Assembly (NCBI GenBank): GCA_947164965.1
Contig: CAMUYR010000003.1
Span: 62,001 to 126,000, forward strand
Direction of reading: 5' to 3'
DNA length: 64,000 nucleotides
Source: an uncultured Prevotella sp.
Lineage (GTDB): Bacteria > Bacteroidota > Bacteroidia > Bacteroidales > Bacteroidaceae
Made by a program: the position numbers and the translations under genes. The stretch's first letter is position 1. The number at the start of each line of letters is the position of its first letter. A model generated the notes under the pieces. It was not told the origin of the DNA, searched no databases, and saw nothing but the letters and a program-made list of their open reading frames with translations. This document shows, piece by piece, positions 59,621-64,000 of this stretch.

Positions 59621-60174
59621 CTTCTAAAAAGCGAGAAGTTCACACTCCCGTATTGTCTGTGTTCCACAAACTTCGGATGCTGACTGAAGTCATAGTCCTT
59701 GCCGTGTTCCAACACAAAGATACCATCCTCCTTCAGCAGCCCTTTCTCCGCTATCAGGTCGGGAATCGTAGCCAGCTCCTTCAGCGCGTATGGCGGGTCG
59801 GCAAAGATGAGGTCGAACTGCTGCTTACACGACTTCATGAATCGGAAAGCCTCACCCCTAACCCCTCTCCAATTACTCCCCTCGCCCTTTGGAGAGGGGT
59901 CGGGGGTGAGGCTGTTGATACACTCCCTGATAAATCTGAAATGGTCTCTGTCCATCTCCACACTAATCACCTGGCTGCATCCGCGCGACAGCAGCTCCAG
60001 CGATATGCTGCCCGTCCCCGAGAAGAGGTCGAGGGCCGTCGCCCCATCGAAGTCGACATACTGCACCAGCACGTTGAAGATGTTCTCCTTGGCAAAGTCC
60101 GTCGTGGGGCGGGCCTTGAACGAGCGGGGAATATCAAAGTGCCTCCCCTTGTATTTACCTGTAATAATCCTCAT
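59617..60174 (-). CDS. rsmD: 16S rRNA (guanine(966)-N2)-methyltransferase RsmD with repeat-derived insertion
   Basis: 185 residues. Methylates G966 of 16S rRNA during 30S assembly. Start MRIITGKYKGRHFDIPRSFK, SAM motif LDLFSGTGSISLELLSRG, catalytic FADPPYA. Between the acidic strand end and the next strand, about 22 residues (NSLTPDPSPKGEGSNWRGVR) are encoded by palindromic repeats, which relatives lack. They fall in a loop, so the enzyme may still fold. It follows the DUF3822 gene with a 4-base overlap. Confidence 0.9.
   Translation of the reverse strand: MRIITGKYKGRHFDIPRSFKARPTTDFAKENIFNVLVQYVDFDGATALDLFSGTGSISLELLSRGCSQVISVEMDRDHFRFIRECINSLTPDPSPKGEGSNWRGVRGEAFRFMKSCKQQFDLIFADPPYALKELATIPDLIAEKGLLKEDGIFVLEHGKDYDFSQHPKFVEHRQYGSVNFSLFRS
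59848..59913. repeat. Palindromic element inside rsmD: one full unit plus a partial inverted unit
   Basis: 59875-59913 is identical to the reverse complement of 54004-54042 over all 39 bases. 59848-59870 (AGCCTCACCCCTAACCCCTC...) is a partial inverted copy. The 66 bases are a multiple of three and keep the frame. Confidence 0.9.
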
Positions 60175-60971
60175 CTTCCCTTGATGTATAGCACCATCAG
60201 ATCATACGCCACCCCTTTCAGCTGCGTCACCGGTGCCCGGTTGAATTCGCCCGAGGGGTTTATCACGAACACACGCTTCACAAACTCCTGCGCCTTCTCG
60301 TTCAGCTCTTTCATGAATGGTGTGTCGCCCACCATGTGCAGCTCGTCGTGCTCCGCTTGCATGTTCAGCTGTTTCCATACGTTCAGCATGAAGTATAGCG
60401 CATCGTTTGGGTGGTTCACGGCGAACGAGTTGCAGAACTTAAAACGGTTCTGCGTGAAGTTCATCACCTCCATCTGTCCGTCGTGGAAGTAAACGTACAG
60501 CTTGTTCCTCGGACCCGTAAAGCTGCGCTGGTGCAAGTGTCGCCATACGGGAGCCGCCACAGGCATGTAATCCACCTGCTGCCATCTGTCGCTCAGCACC
60601 GTCCTCAGGTCTTTGTTCACGCTGAATACCGCCACCCCGTTCAGGTCGGGCACCACGCTGTGCATCGCCACCTGTCCCTCCTGCGGTGTGAAGGTGTAGC
60701 GATACAGGTTGGCAAACGTGTCGGCATCAAACAGGTCGATGGGAATCATCAGCACTGGCGAGCTCACCATCACCATCACCCGTCCGTACTGCCCTTGACA
60801 TATCATCTGCGTCTGCAGCGCCTCGCGCATGTTAGCAGCCAGCGATATGCCGCTGTTCAGGTCGTAGGGCACGTATTCCACCTGTCCCGTCTCGCCCTTC
60901 GTCGAAAACGAGAGCGTTGTCGGGCTCACGCGAATCACCAGTCGTCTGCTGTCAGTCATCTTTCTCTCCAT
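60171..60971 (-). CDS. DUF3822 family protein
   Basis: 266 residues. Start MERKMTDSRRLVIRVSPTTL, then ALQTQMICQGQYGRVMVMVS, HSVVPDLNGVAVFSVNKDLR, and KLYVYFHDGQMEVMNFTQNR match DUF3822, an actin-fold-like family found next to rsmD throughout Bacteroidetes. Function unknown; the link with rRNA methylation is by neighbourhood only. Starts 8 bases after a small membrane ORF. Confidence 0.85.
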   Translation of the reverse strand: MERKMTDSRRLVIRVSPTTLSFSTKGETGQVEYVPYDLNSGISLAANMREALQTQMICQGQYGRVMVMVSSPVLMIPIDLFDADTFANLYRYTFTPQEGQVAMHSVVPDLNGVAVFSVNKDLRTVLSDRWQQVDYMPVAAPVWRHLHQRSFTGPRNKLYVYFHDGQMEVMNFTQNRFKFCNSFAVNHPNDALYFMLNVWKQLNMQAEHDELHMVGDTPFMKELNEKAQEFVKRVFVINPSGEFNRAPVTQLKGVAYDLMVLYIKGR

Positions 60972-60979
60972 ACCTTTCT

Positions 60980-61066
60980 CTATCCTAATATGCTCATCAC
61001 ACAGAGCACCGCCAGCACCAGTGCCAGCAGCGTCAGTATCACGTTTGTCTTACCATTCTGTGTCAT
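60980..61066 (-). CDS. Small single-helix membrane protein, 28 residues
   Basis: MTQNGKTNVILTLLALVLAV then LCVMSILG: a short polar start and one hydrophobic helix. It has its own -7 TAATTTTGC (61073-61081) 6 bases before the ATG and lies 8 bases upstream of DUF3822. Not recognised, but position and composition suggest a true small gene. Confidence 0.55.
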   Translation of the reverse strand: MTQNGKTNVILTLLALVLAVLCVMSILG

Positions 61067-61155
61067 TTCGCTTGCAAAATTACGAATAAGTGGATAAATT
61101 ACAAAACATATCGCCCTTTATTTTTCATTTTCCCGTCATTTTGAGTGTCGCTGTC

Positions 61156-61281
61156 AAACAAAAAAGATGGCCTTTCTCACGAAAGACCACCCCCATGTGT
61201 CAAACAAAAACGCCTTATTCCGATGAATAAGACGCTGCAAAGGTACAACAAAAAATCGAACCCACCAAATGGTGAGCCCGA
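61156..61281 (-). terminator. Three minus-strand terminators in series, with an internal promoter
   Basis: Stems at 61256-61281, 61211-61234 and 61169-61188, each followed on the minus strand by a T-run; they repeat every 45 bases. Two share TTTTTGTTTGACA after the stem. Between the first and second lies a full promoter: TTTG (61266-61269), 20 bases, TACCTTTGC (61237-61245), so a short RNA made of the last two hairpins may be produced. Confidence 0.7.
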
Positions 61282-61313
61282 TTTCTTTGTATGTAGATGC
61301 AACGCAATAGCGG

Positions 61314-61865
61314 TTAATCGTCAGTGAGGTCGCTTCTCGACAGCTGTTCACGCTCGCTCTCGACGAGCTGTCCGTTCTTCCATTTGTAGCGGATGATTTC
61401 CACTTCGTCGTCGAGGCGCCATGTGCTGACTATCGTCTTGTTGTCGGCATCGAGGTAGGGGTCGAAAATCTCGGCAGGGGTCTTCGCATAGACGAACTTG
61501 TGGGCGTTGTCGTCCCAAAGCCATACGTCGTAGGTGAAATTGCCCATGCCGTTCATGGCACCCAGACATACCTGGAGGTCGGGGATGCCGTCGAAATTCC
61601 AGTCGTCCTCGCTGATCTGACCGATGTTGTCCTTGCTCCACACGGTTGTGTCGAGGGGCTGTGCCTTGCTATAGAGCTGCTGGGTGTGTCCCTGGGCATC
61701 GGTGACATAGATGACGATGGTGTCCCAGTAGACATCGCCATCATCGTTCAGCGCACGCACCTCGGTGCGGAACGTGTAGTCGGAACGCTGGGGAACGCCA
61801 TTGGCGAACGAGACCATCAGCAGCGCTGCTGCCACGACGGCCAGACAGGATAATAGCTTCTTCAT
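61314..61865 (-). CDS. XAC2610-like secreted protein
   Basis: 183 residues from ATG 61863-61865. Signal peptide MKKLLSCLAVVAAALLMVSF. The folded part holds WNFDGIPDLQVCLGAMNGMG and TYDVWLWDDNAHKFVYAKTP, which resemble XAC2610-related proteins with an FG-GAP-like calcium loop (D-x-N-x-D-G). Charged C-terminus. Role unknown. Follows the SH3-domain protein gene by 19 bases. Confidence 0.65.
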   Translation of the reverse strand: MKKLLSCLAVVAAALLMVSFANGVPQRSDYTFRTEVRALNDDGDVYWDTIVIYVTDAQGHTQQLYSKAQPLDTTVWSKDNIGQISEDDWNFDGIPDLQVCLGAMNGMGNFTYDVWLWDDNAHKFVYAKTPAEIFDPYLDADNKTIVSTWRLDDEVEIIRYKWKNGQLVESEREQLSRSDLTDD

Positions 61866-61884
61866 TGTTATTTGCGGTGTGATG

Positions 61885-62400
61885 TTAACAACAGTTGGTG
61901 AGGGAGTTGCCACAGAGCCAGTCGAACTCTATCCAGCCGGTATGCTTGCCGTCGGTGGTCTTGACCTTCACCCAGTCGCCCTTGATTTCCATGGGGCGCA
62001 GCAGGGTATAGTCGTTAAACTTAAAGACAGCGGGAGCCTTGTCTGACGGGCTCTTGCGCAAGTAGAGCGTCTGACCGCCGTAGTTGCGGGTGTGGCAAGC
62101 CAGCACGGAATAGTGGATCCAGTAACTGCCTGTGGTTGAGCCTTTGAACTTGGTCTGGTAATCGCCCACGTCGTATTCGTCGCTGATAATCTGCCACCAG
62201 CCATTGGTGGGGTTGGCAACGGAAATCATCGCAGCATCGGCGGTAGGGATGCGGTCGACGACCTTGCCCTTAGGAGCTTCGCGGACGTTGGTGTAGGGAC
62301 CGGATTCGTCGGCGGTGAAAACACCGATAGACTGGGCGCATACAGCGGCTGTCATCGTGGTGAAAAGCACGAAAAGGAGCAGTAATTTCTTCTTCATCAT
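61885..62400 (-). CDS. Secreted SH3-like domain protein
   Basis: 171 residues. Signal peptide (MMKKKLLLLFVLFTTMTAAV, cut near VCAQS). Two SH3b-like parts: YTNVREAPKGKVVDRIPTAD and TLYLRKSPSDKAPAVF, followed by WVKVKTTDGKHTGWIEFDWL. Such domains bind cell wall or proteins at the surface. Promoter TATATTTGC on the minus strand about 22 bases upstream. Divergent from greA. Confidence 0.75.
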   Translation of the reverse strand: MMKKKLLLLFVLFTTMTAAVCAQSIGVFTADESGPYTNVREAPKGKVVDRIPTADAAMISVANPTNGWWQIISDEYDVGDYQTKFKGSTTGSYWIHYSVLACHTRNYGGQTLYLRKSPSDKAPAVFKFNDYTLLRPMEIKGDWVKVKTTDGKHTGWIEFDWLCGNSLTNCC

Positions 62401-62492
62401 AGGTTTAATGGATTAAAAATTCGGTGCAAATATACGGATAATTCCCGAATAATGGTTAACTTTGCAGCCGAAATTTAGAAAAATTACAGAAA

Positions 62493-62960
62493 ATGAGCAT
62501 AGAATATATGTCGAAAGAGGGCTACGACAAGCTCGTAGCCGAGCTGCAACACATGGTGAGCGTGGAGTTGCCGCAGGTGAAGGATGCCATATCGGAGGCG
62601 CGCGACAAGGGTGACCTGAGCGAGAACTTCGAGTATCATGCCGCCAAGCGCGAGCAGTCGAGACTGCTGGGCAGAATCAGCTATGTGCAGCGCATACTGG
62701 AGAACGCGAGGGTGATGCCCGACACGCGTGTGACCAGCGACTGTGTGGCGCTGCTGAGCAAGGTGGAGATGACCAATATGAACACCAACGCACGGATGAC
62801 GTACACCATCGTGAACCCGCACGAGGCGAACCTGAGGGAGGGCAAGATTTCGATCAAGTCGCCCATAGCCGACGCGCTGCTGAACAAGAAGGCTGGCGAC
62901 GTGGTGGAGGTGAAGGTGCCCGCAGGTCTGCTGAAGCTGCGCATAGAAAGCATCAGCTGA
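62493..62960 (+). CDS. greA: Transcription elongation factor GreA
   Basis: 155 residues. Rescues stalled RNA polymerase by promoting transcript cleavage. Coiled-coil N-terminus with the catalytic acidic tip (ISEARDKGDLSENFEYHAAK), and the FKBP-like C-terminus (SIKSPIADALLNKKAGDVVE). Promoter TAACTTTGC about 28 bases upstream. Confidence 0.95.
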   Translation: MSIEYMSKEGYDKLVAELQHMVSVELPQVKDAISEARDKGDLSENFEYHAAKREQSRLLGRISYVQRILENARVMPDTRVTSDCVALLSKVEMTNMNTNARMTYTIVNPHEANLREGKISIKSPIADALLNKKAGDVVEVKVPAGLLKLRIESIS

Positions 62961-63045
62961 CGGTGAGAGGGGTGGGGAAGTGATAAATAAGTGTAAAAAA
63001 GTGAATTTATCGGGGAAAATGTTTTGTTTATCAAAATATTCTTCG

Positions 63046-63054
63046 TAACTTTGC
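63046..63054 (+). promoter_or_regulatory. Promoter of the TMEM43-like gene
   Basis: TAACTTTGC; the untranslated leader to ATG 63151 is about 90 bases and contains an AT-rich stretch (AATAATTAATTTATTAAAAA) just before the start. Confidence 0.6.
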
Positions 63055-63150
63055 CCCCGCGTTAGTAAAAAAACTATAAAGTAAGCCCGAAACCACATTG
63101 GTGACATCACATTATATCAACAATAATTAATTTATTAAAAAATCAAAGTT

Positions 63151-64000
63151 ATGGCTTATCAAGAAGTAACAACTACGGGTTATGGTACCCGAGTAGGTAA
63201 TTCGTTTAAGGCGATCGGTAGTGGTATCCTGCTGTTCTGTGCAGGTACAGCCCTGTTGTGGTGGAACGAAGGTCGCGCAGTGAAGACTGAGAAGATGCTG
63301 GACGAGGCAGGCAGCGCTTATGTGGAGATGCCCAACCCCGACAAGAAGGATGCATCGCTGGAAGGCGAGCTGGTATGCGGTACTGCATTCGCTACTACCG
63401 AGGATTCGCTGGCTGACGCTGAGTTTGGCATAGGTGCCAAGGCTATCGCCATCAAGCGTACTGTTGAGTACTACCAGTGGACTGAGCAGTCGTCAGAGAA
63501 GAAGGAAGACAAGTTGGGCGGTAAGGAAGTTACCACCACAACCTATACATACTCAAAGGCCTGGGTGAGCCGTCCTGTGGAGTCGGCCCAGTTCAAGGAT
63601 CCTGCCTATCAGAACAAGAACATGGTGCTGACCACCATCGAGAATGCCGAGCAGTATGCTGAGAACGTGACTTTCGGTGCCTATAAGCTGAGCGAGAGCC
63701 TGATTCACAGCATCTCGTCGCGTGAGGCCCTCGACCTGAGCATCGCTGAGGATCTGCTGAAGCAGTTCGACAAGAACACGCAGGTGGCTTACGAGCGCTT
63801 CTACGGTGCCAAGCAGCAGACACCTGTACAGCAGCCCGCTGAGACTGCTGCCGTTTCTGATTCTGCCAAGGCTGTGAACGATTCTATCAATAACGCTATT
63901 GCCAACGCACAGAACAAGAAGGACCTGGAGTATGTACACCAGGCTGGCAACGTGCTCTACTTCGGTCGCGTGCCCGGTTCTCCTGAGGTTGGTGACGTGC
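63151..64000 (+). CDS. TMEM43-like membrane protein, N-terminal part
   Basis: At least 283 residues; runs off the right edge. Starts MAYQEVTTTGYGTRVGNSFK, one membrane helix (AIGSGILLFCAGTALLWW) followed by NEGRAVKTEKMLDEAG, the characteristic start of the TMEM43 family (PF07787). The region ALDLSIAEDLLKQF and the variable Gln/Ala-rich linker (QQTPVQQPAETAAVSDSAKA) follow. The family is conserved from bacteria to man; the bacterial function is unknown. Confidence 0.85.
   Translation, partial: MAYQEVTTTGYGTRVGNSFKAIGSGILLFCAGTALLWWNEGRAVKTEKMLDEAGSAYVEMPNPDKKDASLEGELVCGTAFATTEDSLADAEFGIGAKAIAIKRTVEYYQWTEQSSEKKEDKLGGKEVTTTTYTYSKAWVSRPVESAQFKDPAYQNKNMVLTTIENAEQYAENVTFGAYKLSESLIHSISSREALDLSIAEDLLKQFDKNTQVAYERFYGAKQQTPVQQPAETAAVSDSAKAVNDSINNAIANAQNKKDLEYVHQAGNVLYFGRVPGSPEVGDV

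Noticed and set aside
59581..60492. 303-codon plus-strand frame across rsmD and DUF3822
   Set aside because: Overlaps two well-supported minus-strand genes and shows no family motif.
1..64000. tRNA, rRNA or integrase genes marking island borders
   Set aside because: None could be recognised by eye on either strand, so island borders are inferred only from gene content.

Overview
The window looks like a chromosome segment of a Prevotella-type member of the Bacteroidales. Evidence: many -7 boxes of the form TAnnTTTGC, often with TTTG exactly 20 bases upstream; ATGA stop/start overlaps; a propeller/Y_Y_Y sensor beside glycosidases; a C10 peptidase with a type IX sorting tail; and families typical of this group (DUF4230, DUF4738, DUF3822, DUF6557, DUF6371, smalltalk protein). 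No rRNA, tRNA, CRISPR array, integrase or transposase gene was seen.

Layout. 1-6.6 kb: end of a glycan-sensing membrane sensor, a GH31 alpha-xylosidase and a GH2 beta-galactosidase, probably part of a xyloglucan locus. 6.6-11.5 kb: sodium symporter, porin and AI-2E permease on the minus strand, then TrmO and a TSCPD protein. 11.5-17 kb: an intact HepT/MntA pair, an FtsZ paralogue with a partner gene, a CdiA-type nuclease-like protein, a candidate small RNA, a decayed MNT-HEPN pair, and a RhuM protein. 17-26.3 kb: a tightly packed minus-strand cassette of seven genes (CoiA-like nuclease/coiled coil/WG-repeat protein, methyltransferase, SF1 helicase, unknown, DUF1848 protein with a radical-SAM-like cysteine motif, a 42-codon ORF, unknown). 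This is the best candidate here for an undescribed, defence-like system. 26.3-30.3 kb: frameshifted gene, NUDIX, CbbX-type AAA protein and partner, two small unknown genes. 30.3-34.5 kb: the HU / smalltalk / amidase / Toprim / RecA-like ATPase module common in Bacteroidales accessory DNA. 34.7-36.6 kb: a second decayed MNT-HEPN pair and two DUF4230 genes. 36.8-47.4 kb: a second accessory block with DUF6557 proteins, a gene split by one stop codon, an Asp-box protein, an Nmad3 protein, a deoxyribosyltransferase/uracil-DNA-glycosylase-like fusion, an AAA ATPase, a RhuM-Fic fusion and a WYL regulator. 47.4-64 kb: mostly core genes (pgi, gpsA, lysS, dnaG, cls, rsmD, greA) with a C10 peptidase and a repeat-flanked DUF559 remnant inserted among them.

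Three repeat systems run through the window: 39-bp palindromic GC-rich units that are translated inside GH2, RsmD, LysS and HU-like proteins and flank the DUF559 remnant; a 70-base hairpin present twice with a compensatory change; and heptamer tandem repeats (4-8 units) next to start codons or promoters at four loci.
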